Below, piece by piece: positions 17,420 through 25,923 of a stretch of DNA of 64,000 bases. The first letter of the stretch is position 1. Every line of letters begins with the position of its first letter. This stretch comes from Spirosoma utsteinense (GTDB taxonomy: Bacteria; Bacteroidota; Bacteroidia; Cytophagales; Spirosomataceae): positions 62,001-126,000 of the forward strand of contig NZ_VFIA01000004.1 of assembly GCF_014282275.1 (NCBI RefSeq), written 5' to 3'. The notes under the pieces were generated by a model that was not told the DNA's origin, did no database searches, and saw nothing but the letters and a program-made list of their open reading frames with translations. The translations under genes and the position numbers were made by a program.

Positions 17420-18497
17420 CTATTCCTGCTCCAGGAGGAACGCCTTAATAAAAGGGTCGATGTCGCCGTCTAAAACAGCATCTGTATTGGACGTCTGATA
17501 GCCAGTCCGGTGGTCTTTCACCCGTCGATCGTCGAGCACATAGGAGCGAATCTGCGATCCCCACTCAATTTTCTGCTTGCTGGCTTCCACTTCGGCCCGG
17601 GCTGCATTACGCTTCTGTACTTCAATTTCATACAGTTTCGATTTCAGCAGCCGGGTAGCTACCTCTTTGTTTTGCAATTGGCTACGTTCCTGCTGACACT
17701 CGATAATCAAACCCGAAGGTTTGTGTTTGAGTCGAACGGCCGTTTCCACTTTGTTTACGTTCTGGCCACCGGCACCACCCGAGCGGAAGGTGTCCCACTC
17801 GATATCGGCCGGGTTGACTTCAATCTCAATTGTGTCGTCGACAAGCGGATAGGCGTAAACGGAGGCAAAGGACGTATGTCGGCGGGCGTTGGAGTCGAAA
17901 GGGGAGATCCGCACCAGCCGGTGAACACCATTTTCCGATTTCAGGAAGCCATAAGCCAGTGGCCCATCGATTTCAATCGTTGCCGATTTGATACCGGCCG
18001 TGTCGCCGTCCTGGTAGTCTACCTGTTTGAGTCCATAACCGTGTTTTTCGGCCCAGCGCATGTACATCCGGTACAGCATATCGGCCCAATCCTGGCTTTC
18101 GGTACCGCCCGCCCCCGCGTTGATTTCAAGTACGGCACTTAGCTGGTCTTCTTCGTTGCCAAGCATCTTCTTGAGTTCGAGGTCTTCGAGCGTAGCCGTA
18201 ACTGTTTCGCCTTCGGCATCAACTTCCTCTTCCGGAACCTCACCTGCTTCGTAGAATTCAAACAGCGTTTCCAGGTCGCCGAACTGACTATTGAGCTTTT
18301 CGTAGCCCGTTGTCCACCCTTTCAGGCCACGGACCTGTTTCATCACCCCTTCGGCGCGGGCTGCGTCGGTCCAGAACTCGGGTTGAAACGTTTGCTGTTC
18401 GAGTTCCGCTAATTGATCTTTCTTTGTATCGTAGTCAAAGATACCTCCTCAGGGCCTCTACTCTGGTCCTCAAGTCGGTCAACTGGTCAGTTGTCAT
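17420..18497 (-). CDS. prfB: Peptide chain release factor 2, with programmed +1 frameshift
   Basis: RF2 ends translation at UGA and UAA. The gene starts at ATG 18497 ([12 protein letters not shown]), reads 20 codons to CTT (18440-18438), meets an in-frame TGA (18437-18435) and continues in the +1 frame as DYDTKKDQ. The site has the canonical AGGAGG-TAT-CTT-TGA-C arrangement, so RF2 shortage promotes its own synthesis. Downstream the protein has the stop-codon-reading region [11 protein letters not shown] (SPF motif) and the catalytic loop [10 protein letters not shown] (GGQ). Total product is about 358 residues, the normal size. It ends just before a 39-bp hairpin. Confidence 0.96.
18434..18449 (-). 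promoter_or_regulatory. RF2 programmed frameshift signal
   Basis: Minus-strand AGGAGG (18449-18444), three bases, then the slippery CTT-TGA-C (18440-18434). The internal Shine-Dalgarno-like hexamer pushes the ribosome +1 when UGA is read slowly. It is notable because initiation in this phylum mostly ignores such sequences. Confidence 0.93.
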
Positions 18498-18624
18498 GAA
18501 CTTGTCGTGTACGGGTTAATAAATAACGAACCCCACTCGTGAAACGAAAATGGGACGGACGTTTGATGAATGAACTGCAAAGATAGAACAAAAGGGGCGG
18601 GGGCTGTTGTTTCGGCAGAAAGGG

Positions 18625-18632
18625 TATATTTG
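18625..18632 (+). promoter_or_regulatory. -7 promoter box before the VapBC-like pair
   Basis: TATATTTG fits the TANNTTTG consensus and lies 18 bases before the antitoxin-like start codon. The nearest upstream TTG is 15 bases away, closer than usual, so the call is tentative. Confidence 0.4.
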
Positions 18633-18650
18633 TTAGAAAACGATTGAGTT

Positions 18651-18884
18651 ATGGAAGCGGTACAGCATTTCTTCAAGACAATCGAGCGGGGTGCTCAGCA
18701 GCTGGTCATCGACCTGCCCGAGGGCGTCGATAAAGCCGAAGTCGAGGTGATTGTCCGGCCCCTGCATGAAAAGATTATCGAACCGGGTAATAATCCGTCT
18801 TCTTATGAAATTGCTCAGCGGTTTAAGGGGTCAATGAAAAATTCCGGTTACCAGGTGGATGAATACGATGTATATGATCAGTAA
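18651..18884 (+). CDS. Small protein, probable antitoxin partner of the PIN-domain protein
   Basis: A 77-residue acidic protein with no clear domain. The N-terminal part (QQLVIDLPEGVDKAEVEVIV) reads as two short beta-strands like VapB-type DNA-binding antitoxins, and the C-terminal half (QRFKGSMKNSGYQVDEYDVY) would be the toxin-wrapping tail. Its 3' end overlaps the PIN-domain gene by up to 26 bases, typical of translationally coupled toxin-antitoxin pairs. The assignment rests mostly on position, size and overlap. Confidence 0.65.
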   Translation: MEAVQHFFKTIERGAQQLVIDLPEGVDKAEVEVIVRPLHEKIIEPGNNPSSYEIAQRFKGSMKNSGYQVDEYDVYDQ

Positions 18885-19326
18885 ACTTTTCCTGGATAGC
18901 TCGGTACTTGTCGAGTACACAAAAAATAACAGGACAGCATTGATGGACCATTTGCTGCTCACAATGCCAGGCATGTTGTTTATTAACTCGATTGTGTTGA
19001 GTGAGTACATGTATCATTGGTTGGGTAATAACGGTGGGAAATCACCGCGTTCGTTACAACAGAGCCGGAAAATAGGGGAAATAATCAGGTCAAACGACCA
19101 AGCAGTCTTCTTGTCTTTGTTCGTTGTTCTGCCCGTCGATGATCGGATCGTTCCTGTCTGCCTGGAGCTAATGCAACGCTACAATCTACTACCCAACGAT
19201 GCCCTGATAATTGCCACTGCCAAACTCCATGGTATCGATACCATTGCCAGCTTCGATGCCGACTTCCTTCCTGCCTGCGAGGGCGAACGTATCCAGTTGA
19301 TTCGGGAAATTACAGATGTAGCGTAG
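18859..19326 (+). CDS. PIN-domain ribonuclease, VapC-like toxin
   Basis: A type II toxin of the PIN nuclease fold, which cleaves RNA with Mg2+. Acidic residues typical of the active site are visible: Asp in KLFLDSSVLVEY (about residue 13), Glu in VLSEYMYH, Asp in LLPNDALIIATAK, and Asp in IASFDADFL. Length 155 is at the long end for VapC. Three in-frame ATGs (18859, 18868, 18874) all overlap the antitoxin-like gene; the last gives MISKLFLDSS and may be the true start. Flanked by prfB and lpdA, so it is a small accessory insertion in a housekeeping region. Confidence 0.8.
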   Translation: MNTMYMISKLFLDSSVLVEYTKNNRTALMDHLLLTMPGMLFINSIVLSEYMYHWLGNNGGKSPRSLQQSRKIGEIIRSNDQAVFLSLFVVLPVDDRIVPVCLELMQRYNLLPNDALIIATAKLHGIDTIASFDADFLPACEGERIQLIREITDVA

Positions 19327-19351
19327 CCCGGCGCGAACCAACTTTTCACCC

Positions 19352-19359
19352 TACCTTTG
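19352..19359 (+). promoter_or_regulatory. -7 promoter box upstream of lpdA
   Basis: TACCTTTG matches the Bacteroidota -7 consensus. Transcription would start near 19366 and leave an 80-base leader before lpdA. No good TTG is seen at the -33 position. Confidence 0.45.
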
Positions 19360-19445
19360 TGTTCCTTAAACAAGGACATTGTCCGCAACCGGCACGCCGA
19401 AGCGAGCGGATCGCATTTTTCATTCTACAATATACATTCTAAGAA

Positions 19446-20846
19446 ATGGCTTCACCGTACGATTTAATCGTTGTGGGTAGCGGACCGGGCGGCTACGTAG
19501 CTGCAATCCGGGCTTCGCAATTAGGTATGAAAACGGCCGTGGTCGAGCGCGAAAGTCTCGGCGGCATTTGTCTCAACTGGGGTTGTATCCCCACCAAAGC
19601 CCTGCTCAAATCAGCGCAGGTGTTCGAATATATCAAGCACTCGGCCGATTATGGTATTACTATCTCGGGGGAGTCGAAAGCTGATTTTGGTGCCGTTATC
19701 AAGCGGAGCCGGGGCGTTGCCGATAGCATGAGCAAGGGCGTTCAGTTCCTGATGAAGAAGAACAAAATCGACGTCCTATCCGGTGTTGGTAAGGTAAAGC
19801 CCGGCAAAAAGATTGACGTCACGGGTGCCGACGGTAAAGTCACAGAATACGAAGCGAAGAATATCATTATCGCCACCGGTAGCCGCGCTCGCCAATTGCC
19901 CACCGTTCCGCTCGATGGAGAGAAGGTGATTGAGTACCGCAAAGCTATGACGCTCGAAAAGCGGCCCGAAACCATGCTGGTTATTGGCTCGGGGGCTATT
20001 GGCGTCGAGTTTGCTTATGTCTATGCCAGCATGGGCACGAAGGTGACGATCATTGAATTTATGCCCAACATCGTGCCGGTCGAAGACGAGGAGATTTCAA
20101 AAGAACTCGCCAAGCAGTACAAAAAACTGGGCATCGATATCTACACCAAGTCAGAAGTTACCAAGGTAGATACCAGCGGCAGCGGCTGTAAAGTATATGT
20201 GAAGACACCTGATGGCGAAAAAGTGTTCGACACTGAGATCGTCCTGTCGGCAGCGGGTATCGTTGCTAACATTGAAAACATCGGTTTAGAAGAGGTAGGT
20301 ATTTCGGTCGACAAAGGCAAGATCGTTACGGACGATTATTACCGGACCAATATCGAAGGTTACTACGCTATTGGCGACGTAACGAAAGGACAGGCGCTGG
20401 CGCATGTAGCCTCAGCCGAAGCCATCATCTGCGTTGAAAAGATTGCCGGACATCCTCATGTGCAGCCGTTGAATTACAACAACATTCCCGGTTGTACATA
20501 CTGCTCGCCCGAGATCGCGTCGGTTGGCTATACTGAAAAAGCGGCTCGTGAAGCGGGTTATGAGTTAAAAGTTGGTAAGTTTCCGTTTACGGCTTCGGGC
20601 AAAGCCAAAGCTGGTGGCGTACCGGAAGGATTCGTCAAAGTGATCTTCGACGCGAAGTATGGCGAGTTCCTGGGCGCTCACTTCATTGGGGCAAACGTAA
20701 CTGAGATGATTGCCGAAGTGGTCACTGCCCGTGCGCTGGAAACAACCGGCGAGGAAATCCTGAAAGCGGTTCACCCGCACCCAACCATGTCGGAAGCGAT
20801 CAAAGACGCTACTGAAGCTGCCTACGGCGAAGCAATCCACTTGTAA
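19446..20846 (+). CDS. lpdA: Dihydrolipoyl dehydrogenase (E3)
   Basis: FAD enzyme that re-oxidises dihydrolipoamide in the pyruvate and 2-oxoglutarate dehydrogenase complexes. In 466 residues: FAD motif VVGSGPGGYVAA (9-20), redox disulfide Cys42/Cys47 in GGICLNWGCIPT, NAD motif VIGSGAIGVEFAYVYASMG, second FAD motif YYAIGDVTKG, and C-terminal catalytic HPHPTMSE (His-Glu pair). All key residues are present and the length is standard. It is monocistronic here, with a terminator after it. The sucA gene at the far end of this window encodes a subunit of a complex that uses E3. Confidence 0.97.
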   Translation: MASPYDLIVVGSGPGGYVAAIRASQLGMKTAVVERESLGGICLNWGCIPTKALLKSAQVFEYIKHSADYGITISGESKADFGAVIKRSRGVADSMSKGVQFLMKKNKIDVLSGVGKVKPGKKIDVTGADGKVTEYEAKNIIIATGSRARQLPTVPLDGEKVIEYRKAMTLEKRPETMLVIGSGAIGVEFAYVYASMGTKVTIIEFMPNIVPVEDEEISKELAKQYKKLGIDIYTKSEVTKVDTSGSGCKVYVKTPDGEKVFDTEIVLSAAGIVANIENIGLEEVGISVDKGKIVTDDYYRTNIEGYYAIGDVTKGQALAHVASAEAIICVEKIAGHPHVQPLNYNNIPGCTYCSPEIASVGYTEKAAREAGYELKVGKFPFTASGKAKAGGVPEGFVKVIFDAKYGEFLGAHFIGANVTEMIAEVVTARALETTGEEILKAVHPHPTMSEAIKDATEAAYGEAIHL

Positions 20847-20871
20847 GCCCTGTTAGCAACTTTTTATTTGC

Positions 20872-20903
20872 CTGCCAGCAATGATTATGATCATTGCTGG
20901 CAG
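20872..20903 (+). terminator. Intrinsic terminator of lpdA
   Basis: A 14-bp perfect stem (20872-20885 with 20890-20903) around a 4-base loop, followed by TTTCTTTTT. It begins 25 bases after the lpdA stop codon. Confidence 0.85.
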
Positions 20904-20965
20904 TTTCTTTTTAGGCTTCTCAGAACTTCTTTAAAATAATTTTTCCATTTCTACTAATTATTCTC

Positions 20966-20973
20966 TACTTTTG
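20966..20973 (+). promoter_or_regulatory. Upstream -7 box (P1) in the rplC leader region
   Basis: TACTTTTG fits TANNTTTG. A transcript from near 20980 would run about 155 bases to the terminator-like hairpin at 21103-21134, and otherwise into rplC. Confidence 0.45.
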
Positions 20974-20979
20974 CAGTCC

Positions 20980-21134
20980 CAAACTCGGAGTACATCCAAC
21001 GACATACGAGGGTGAAGGTCCGCCGATCTATATGATCTGGTAGAAACCACATCTGACTTTTTGGCAAACAAACCCTGCCTTATAGGGTATTGTCTGTCGC
21101 TGAAGGTCAGGTGCTGTGCGCCCGGCCTTTTTTT
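20980..21134 (+). ncRNA. Candidate leader RNA or small RNA upstream of rplC, ending in a T-tract hairpin
   Basis: The stretch between P1 and the terminator has no coding frame but several local pairings: GATCTATATGATC near 21024, ACCCT/AGGGT at 21072-21088, and the 9-bp terminal stem 21103-21111/21121-21129 with one mismatch, followed by seven T. The motif TGAAGGTC occurs twice. It may be an attenuator controlling the ribosomal operon or an independent small RNA. It does not look like SRP RNA, 6S RNA or tRNA. Confidence 0.4.
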
Positions 21135-21191
21135 ATGTCGTTTATAGGGCCTGATTGCTAAGCAGATATAGGATTCGTCCGCCAAACTGCC

Positions 21192-21199
21192 TACCTTTG
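21192..21199 (+). promoter_or_regulatory. Second -7 box (P2) before rplC
   Basis: TACCTTTG lies downstream of the attenuator-like hairpin and would start transcription near 21206, giving a 65-base leader for rplC. No clear -33 TTG is seen. Confidence 0.5.
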
Positions 21200-21271
21200 C
21201 GGCCCGATTCGGAAGGTAACCGGCTTCGGGAATGCATACCTTAATTACCTGCTTACTTTAAACAAACACAA

Positions 21272-21892
21272 ATGTCTGGTTTAATTGGCAAGAAAATCGG
21301 GATGACCAGCGTGTACAATGCGGACGGGCAGGCTCTGGCATGTACAGTGATTCAAACAGGTCCCTGTGTCGTAACCCAAGTCCGTAGCGTCGAGAAAGAC
21401 GGCTACTCGGCTGTGCAACTGGGTTTCGGCGACAAGAAAGAAAAGCACAGCAACAAACCGGAGATGGGCCACTTCAAAAAGGCTGGTACCACGCCAAAGC
21501 GTAAACTCGTTGAGTTCAAAGAATTCGAGAAAGAGTTTAATCTTGGCGAGACCCTCACGGTAGCCGACGTGTTCAGCGAGCAAGATTTCGTTGACGTAGT
21601 CGGAACAGCCAAGGGCCGCGGTTTCCAGGGCGTTGTGAAGCGTCACGGATTCGCCGGTGTTGGTGGTCAAACGCACGGTCAGCACAACCGGGGTCGTGCC
21701 CCAGGTTCGATTGGTGCCTGCTCCTTCCCCTCGCGGGTATTCAAAGGGCTGCGCATGGCCGGCCGGATGGGTGGCAACCGGGTGAAGGTGCAAAACCTGC
21801 GCATCCTGCGCGTGATGCCTGAGCAGAATCTGCTCGTTGTTAGTGGTTCAGTTCCAGGAGCCAAAAATTCATACGTTATTATCGAGAAGTAG
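21272..21892 (+). CDS. rplC: 50S ribosomal protein L3
   Basis: Binds 23S rRNA early in 50S assembly and reaches the peptidyl transferase centre. The 206 residues match bacterial L3, including [15 protein letters not shown] and the rRNA-contact loop [20 protein letters not shown]. Length is normal. It is the first gene of the ribosomal block; rpsJ, which often precedes rplC, is absent here. A leader of about 300 bases with two putative promoters lies in front. rplD follows after three bases. Confidence 0.97.
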   Translation: MSGLIGKKIGMTSVYNADGQALACTVIQTGPCVVTQVRSVEKDGYSAVQLGFGDKKEKHSNKPEMGHFKKAGTTPKRKLVEFKEFEKEFNLGETLTVADVFSEQDFVDVVGTAKGRGFQGVVKRHGFAGVGGQTHGQHNRGRAPGSIGACSFPSRVFKGLRMAGRMGGNRVKVQNLRILRVMPEQNLLVVSGSVPGAKNSYVIIEK

Positions 21893-21895
21893 GCC

Positions 21896-22525
21896 ATGGA
21901 AGTAATCGTATATAACAGCAAGGGCGAGGACACAGGCAAAAAGGTCACGCTGCCGGAAGACGTATTCGGTATCCAGCCGAATCAACACGCGATTTATCTC
22001 GACGTGAAACAATACTTAGCCAACCAACGGCAAGGAACGCACAAAGCGAAAGAGCGCGCTGAAAATGCCCACTCGACCCGCAAACTGAAGAAGCAGAAAG
22101 GTACAGGCGGAGCCCGCGCCGGTAGCGCTAAATCGCCTGTTTTCATTGGTGGTGGCCGGATTTTCGGACCACGTCCCCGTGATTATAGTTTCAAACTGAA
22201 CAAGAAAGTGAAATCACTGGCTCGTAAATCGGCTCTGGCCGTTAAAGCGCAGGCCAGCAAGATTTCGGTGATTGACAACATCACACTCGAGGCACCCCGT
22301 ACGAAAGATTATATCCAGTTCCTGAACGATCTGAACCTGACGGGCCGCAAGACCCTGCTGATTCTGCCCGATGTGAACCTGAACGTGATCCTGTCGAGCC
22401 GGAATGTGCAGAAAGCGAAGGTAACGACAGCATCGCAGGTGAACACCTACGACCTGATGAACGCCGACCAGCTGCTGATCAGTGAAGAAGCGTTGTCAAC
22501 CATTCAAACGATTTTCGACAAGTAA
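21896..22525 (+). CDS. rplD: 50S ribosomal protein L4
   Basis: Lines the peptide exit tunnel with its extended loop; in E. coli it also represses its own operon. The 209 residues carry the tunnel-loop region KQKGTGGARAGSAKSPVFIG and the following GGGRIFGPRPRDY. Length is normal. The gap to rplC is three bases and to rplW four bases, so translation is probably coupled. No L4-type S10 leader of the E. coli kind is recognisable upstream. Confidence 0.97.
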   Translation: MEVIVYNSKGEDTGKKVTLPEDVFGIQPNQHAIYLDVKQYLANQRQGTHKAKERAENAHSTRKLKKQKGTGGARAGSAKSPVFIGGGRIFGPRPRDYSFKLNKKVKSLARKSALAVKAQASKISVIDNITLEAPRTKDYIQFLNDLNLTGRKTLLILPDVNLNVILSSRNVQKAKVTTASQVNTYDLMNADQLLISEEALSTIQTIFDK

Positions 22526-22529
22526 ACTC

Positions 22530-22817
22530 ATGAACGTACTGAAACGACCAATCGTCACTGAGAAGATGACGGGCCTGAACAAGCTTGGCAAGTATGCTTT
22601 TGAGGTCGAACTGAAAGCGAACAAGCTTGAAATTGTTAAAGCCGTTGAGAAAATGTACGGCGTTAACGTTGAAGCAGTTCACACGATGCGGCAGCTGGGT
22701 AAAAAGCGCAGCAAAAACATCAACGGACGTGTTGTCACGGGCAAGACCCCAACCACCAAGAAAGCAATTGTGACGGTGGCGGAAGGCGAAGTAATCGATA
22801 TCTACGCTGACCTATAA
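22530..22817 (+). CDS. rplW: 50S ribosomal protein L23
   Basis: Sits at the tunnel exit and docks trigger factor and SRP. The start is ATG 22530 (MNVLKRPIVTEKM), which gives 95 residues, the family norm; the frame is open further upstream, but that part overlaps rplD and has no L23 similarity. The rRNA-binding tail KKRSKNINGRVVTGKTPTTKKAIVT fits. It lies four bases after rplD and 30 before rplB. Confidence 0.96.
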   Translation: MNVLKRPIVTEKMTGLNKLGKYAFEVELKANKLEIVKAVEKMYGVNVEAVHTMRQLGKKRSKNINGRVVTGKTPTTKKAIVTVAEGEVIDIYADL

Positions 22818-22847
22818 ACCGAGCATTGCTCTACCAATTTATCAGTC

Positions 22848-23672
22848 ATGGGAGTTAAAAAAATGAGGCCGATAACGCCAGGTACACGCTTCCGCGTAGC
22901 ACCTGACTTTGCGGAGATAACTGCCTCCAAGCCGGAAAAGAGCCTGCTGGAGCCCATTAAGAGATCCGGTGGTCGGAACAACGAAGGCCACCGCACTATG
23001 CGCTACATTGGTGGGGGTCATAAGCGGCATTACCGCATTATAGACTTCAAGCGCGATAAAGTCGGCCAGCCTGCCGAAGTTCTGACTGTCGAGTACGATC
23101 CAAACCGCACCGCCCGCATTGCCTTAGTGCAGTATGGCGACGGCGAAAAGCGCTACATCATCGCCCCACAAGGCATCACAGTTGGCCAGACGATTCAGTC
23201 AGGTGCTGGCTCTACCCCCGATGTGGGTAATGCTATGCCACTGAATTCTATGCCAATTGGTACTATCGTTCACAATATCGAACTAACGCCGGGTAAAGGC
23301 GGTTCGATGGCCCGTTCGGCTGGTACCTATGCACAGCTTGTTGGTCGTGAAGATAAGTACGCTATTCTGCGGTTACCGTCGGGTGAAACCCGTCGGGTAT
23401 TGAGCGCGGGTATGGCTACGGTTGGTTCGGTATCGAACGCCGACCATATGAACGTAGTGATGGGTAAAGCCGGTCGTAATCGTTGGTTGGGCATCCGCCC
23501 CCGCGTACGGGCTGTTGTGATGAACCCTGTCGATCACCCAATGGGTGGTGGTGAAGGCCGGGCTTCCGGTGGACATCCCCGGTCGCGTAATGGCCAGTTC
23601 GCTAAAGGTCAAAAGACCCGCAGGAAGAACAAGGCATCTGAAAGCATGATTATTAGCCGACGCAAAAAGTAA
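22848..23672 (+). CDS. rplB: 50S ribosomal protein L2
   Basis: Core 50S protein needed for subunit joining and peptidyl transfer. The 274 residues show the RNA-binding region [17 protein letters not shown], the SH3-like [10 protein letters not shown], and the C-terminal [20 protein letters not shown] with the conserved functional histidine. Length is standard. It begins 30 bases after rplW and ends nine before rpsS. Confidence 0.98.
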   Translation: MGVKKMRPITPGTRFRVAPDFAEITASKPEKSLLEPIKRSGGRNNEGHRTMRYIGGGHKRHYRIIDFKRDKVGQPAEVLTVEYDPNRTARIALVQYGDGEKRYIIAPQGITVGQTIQSGAGSTPDVGNAMPLNSMPIGTIVHNIELTPGKGGSMARSAGTYAQLVGREDKYAILRLPSGETRRVLSAGMATVGSVSNADHMNVVMGKAGRNRWLGIRPRVRAVVMNPVDHPMGGGEGRASGGHPRSRNGQFAKGQKTRRKNKASESMIISRRKK

Positions 23673-23681
23673 CAGATAGAA

Positions 23682-23960
23682 ATGGCACGTTCACTCAAAA
23701 AAGGCCCCTATATTGATTTTCGCCTGGACAACAAGGTTCAGACGCAGAACGATTCGGGCAAGAAATCGGTCATCAAAACCTGGTCGCGTCGCTCGATGAT
23801 TTCGCCGGATTTCGTAGGCCACACGTTTGCCGTGCATAACGGCAACAAGTTCATCCCGGTTTATGTCACCGAGAACATGGTGGGCCACAAGCTCGGCGAA
23901 TTCTCCCCGACACGTAACTTCCGGGGTCACACCGCAAAGAAAGACAAGGGCAAACGATAA
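23682..23960 (+). CDS. rpsS: 30S ribosomal protein S19
   Basis: 30S head protein near the A site. The 92 residues are typical, with [35 protein letters not shown] and [16 protein letters not shown]. Nine bases separate it from rplB. An unusually long spacer of 84 bases with an imperfect inverted repeat (about 23979-24032) precedes rplV. Confidence 0.97.
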   Translation: MARSLKKGPYIDFRLDNKVQTQNDSGKKSVIKTWSRRSMISPDFVGHTFAVHNGNKFIPVYVTENMVGHKLGEFSPTRNFRGHTAKKDKGKR

Positions 23961-24044
23961 ATCAGTGAACAGCAAGCAGTTATTAGCCAGCAGTATGCGA
24001 GGCATAACTGATAGCTGATGGCTGGTAACTGACAACTGAAAAAC

Positions 24045-24434
24045 ATGGAAGCAGTAGCAAAACTTAATGATGTGCCCACGTCGCCCCGTAAGATGCGGTT
24101 AGTCGCCGACCTCATTCGTGGTCAGCGCGTTAGCCGGGCGTTGGGACTCCTGAAATACCAGCCACAGGCCGGTGCCGCCACGTTGCAGAAAGTGCTGCTG
24201 TCGGCAGTTGCCAACTGGCAGCAAAAAAACGAGGACGCGCGTATTGAAGACGCCGATCTCTACATCAAAACGATTTTCGTAGATGGCGGTCCTATGCTGA
24301 AGCGTCTGCGTCCGGCCCCACAAGGCCGTGGCCACCGGATTCGGAAGCGTTCTAACCACATCACGATTGTGGTTGACAGCGCGGCCCAGCCCGTATTAGA
24401 CGAAGCAACCACCCAACCCTCTGAAAACGAGTAA
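24045..24434 (+). CDS. rplV: 50S ribosomal protein L22
   Basis: Contacts all 23S domains; its beta-hairpin lines the exit tunnel. The 129 residues open [20 protein letters not shown] and carry the tunnel loop [20 protein letters not shown] followed by SNHITIVV. The C-terminus adds about 15 acidic residues ([17 protein letters not shown]), a small extension compared with E. coli L22 (110). Six bases before rpsC. Confidence 0.97.
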   Translation: MEAVAKLNDVPTSPRKMRLVADLIRGQRVSRALGLLKYQPQAGAATLQKVLLSAVANWQQKNEDARIEDADLYIKTIFVDGGPMLKRLRPAPQGRGHRIRKRSNHITIVVDSAAQPVLDEATTQPSENE

Positions 24435-24440
24435 TAGCAA

Positions 24441-25358
24441 ATGGGACAAAAAATAAATCCGATTGGCCTGCGACTTGGCATTGTGCGAGGCTGGGAATCG
24501 AGCTGGTACGGCGGCAAGGAGTTTGCAGACAAACTCGTTGAAGACGAAAAAATCAGAAAATACGTTGCAGCCCGTATTCCGAAAGGAGCTATTGCGCGGG
24601 TCGTAATCGAACGTACACTTAAGCGCGTCACACTAACTATTCACACGGCCCGTCCGGGTATTGTGATCGGTAAGGGTGGTGGTGAGGTCGACAAGATCAA
24701 AGAAGAGTTGAAGAAGATCACGGGCAAAGATGTCCAGATCAATATCTTCGAGATCAAGCGTCCTGAAATCGATGCTAAACTGGTAGGCGAAGCAATTGCG
24801 CAACAGTTACAGGCTCGTATTTCTTTCCGTCGGGCTATGAAGCAGGCTATCCAGTCTGCTATCCGGGTCGGCGCACAAGGTATCAAAGTGAAAGTATCAG
24901 GTCGGTTGGGTGGCGCAGAAATTGCCCGCTCGGAGCAGTATAAGGAAGGCCGGGTGCCTCTCCACACACTGCGTGCCGATATCGATTATGCACTTTCTGA
25001 AGCACAAACAGTCTACGGTAAAATCGGCATCAAGGTGTGGATTTTCAAAGGCGAAGTCTATGGCAAGCGCGACCTGTCGCCAGCTGCTATGATGACGCAG
25101 GCTCAAGCGGGCGAACGTAGTGCTGGTCCAAATGATCGTGGTGACCGTCGTGGTCCTCGTGGCGACCGTGAAGGTGGCGACCGGGGTGGACGTGGTGGCA
25201 ATGATCGGGGCGGCAACCGGGGTGCTGGTGGCGGTCAGGGCGGCAACCGGGGTGCTGGTGGCGGTCAGGGCGGCAACCGGGGCGGTGCGCCAGGCGGCAA
25301 TCGTGGTGGTGCCCCAGGTGGCAACCGTGGCGGTGGCGGAGCAGGACCAAGACGATAA
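24441..25358 (+). CDS. rpsC: 30S ribosomal protein S3 with an RGG-rich C-terminal extension
   Basis: S3 lines the mRNA entry channel and has helicase-like activity. Residues 1-220 are a normal S3: KH domain with the GKGG loop ([12 protein letters not shown]) and the C-terminal domain [13 protein letters not shown]. Residues 224-305 are an added low-complexity tail of Gly, Arg, Asn and Asp with repeated RGG and GGNRG units and very few hydrophobic residues. The DNA there contains a 30-base tandem duplication (25209-25268). The tail is in frame and ends in a clean stop, so it is probably expressed. Typical bacterial S3 proteins are about 210-250 residues. RGG tails elsewhere bind RNA or drive condensates; any role here is unknown. 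Confidence 0.96.
   Translation: MGQKINPIGLRLGIVRGWESSWYGGKEFADKLVEDEKIRKYVAARIPKGAIARVVIERTLKRVTLTIHTARPGIVIGKGGGEVDKIKEELKKITGKDVQINIFEIKRPEIDAKLVGEAIAQQLQARISFRRAMKQAIQSAIRVGAQGIKVKVSGRLGGAEIARSEQYKEGRVPLHTLRADIDYALSEAQTVYGKIGIKVWIFKGEVYGKRDLSPAAMMTQAQAGERSAGPNDRGDRRGPRGDREGGDRGGRGGNDRGGNRGAGGGQGGNRGAGGGQGGNRGGAPGGNRGGAPGGNRGGGGAGPRR
25209..25282 (+). repeat. 30-bp tandem repeat within the rpsC tail
   Basis: The unit at 25209-25238 is repeated exactly at 25239-25268 and then partly (14 bases) at 25269-25282. It encodes two [10 protein letters not shown] decapeptides, so the length may vary by slippage between strains. Confidence 0.85.
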
Positions 25359-25470
25359 TTACTGTCGGACAGTCATCAGTCAGGCAGTCAGTGCGTACAG
25401 TAATCATACTGAACAACTGACCAACTGACTAGCTGGCCAACTGACTAACTGACTAACTGATATTTGAGCT
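25359..25470. repeat. Spacer rich in ACTGACT-like iterations between rpsC and rplP
   Basis: This 112-base gap in a tightly packed operon holds many copies of AACTGACT or CAGTCAGT, in both orientations, especially at 25410-25460. It looks like a product of local slippage. The spacer at 23961-24044 contains similar material. Confidence 0.6.
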
Positions 25471-25902
25471 ATGTTACAGCCAAAAAGAACCAAATTCCGC
25501 AAGCAGCACAAAGGCAGGATTCCTGGTATCGCATCCCGCGGCCATGAGATCGCCTTTGGTACGTTCGGTATCAAATCGTTGGAGCCGGGTCGGATTACCG
25601 CCCGTCAAATCGAAGCCGCTCGTATCTCCGTTACGCGGGCAATGAAACGCGAAGGCCAGGTTTGGATTCGTATTTTCCCCGACAAGCCAATTACCAAGAA
25701 GCCGGCTGAAGTTCGGATGGGTAAAGGTAAAGGTGCACCCGAGTATTGGGTAGCCGTAGTGAAGCCCGGTACGATTATGTTCGAAACAACGGGTGTTGAT
25801 TTAGCAACGGGTATGGAAGCCCTGCGCCTAGCTGCTCAGAAGTTGCCAGTTCGGACCAAGTTTGTGGTTCGGCGCGATTATCAGGAGCAAGTCGAGGAAT
25901 AG
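25471..25902 (+). CDS. rplP: 50S ribosomal protein L16
   Basis: Organises the A site and 5S rRNA region of the 50S subunit. The 143 residues begin [16 protein letters not shown] and contain the conserved [40 protein letters not shown] and the C-terminal [14 protein letters not shown]. Length is standard. It follows the 112-base iterated spacer and precedes rpmC by 21 bases. Confidence 0.97.
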   Translation: MLQPKRTKFRKQHKGRIPGIASRGHEIAFGTFGIKSLEPGRITARQIEAARISVTRAMKREGQVWIRIFPDKPITKKPAEVRMGKGKGAPEYWVAVVKPGTIMFETTGVDLATGMEALRLAAQKLPVRTKFVVRRDYQEQVEE

Positions 25903-25923
25903 AATCCCTAAGCGACGAACAAG

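Noticed and set aside
20980..21134. SRP RNA, 6S RNA or tRNA-like identity of the rplC leader
   Set aside because: A partial AGGTCAGGTGC match recalled SRP RNA, but the GGAAG tetraloop motif is missing; 5' and 3' ends do not pair as in 6S, and no cloverleaf forms.
25209..25340. Repeats that could suggest a CRISPR array
   Set aside because: The repeats are directly tandem, in frame within rpsC and encode GGNRG units; there are no spacers.
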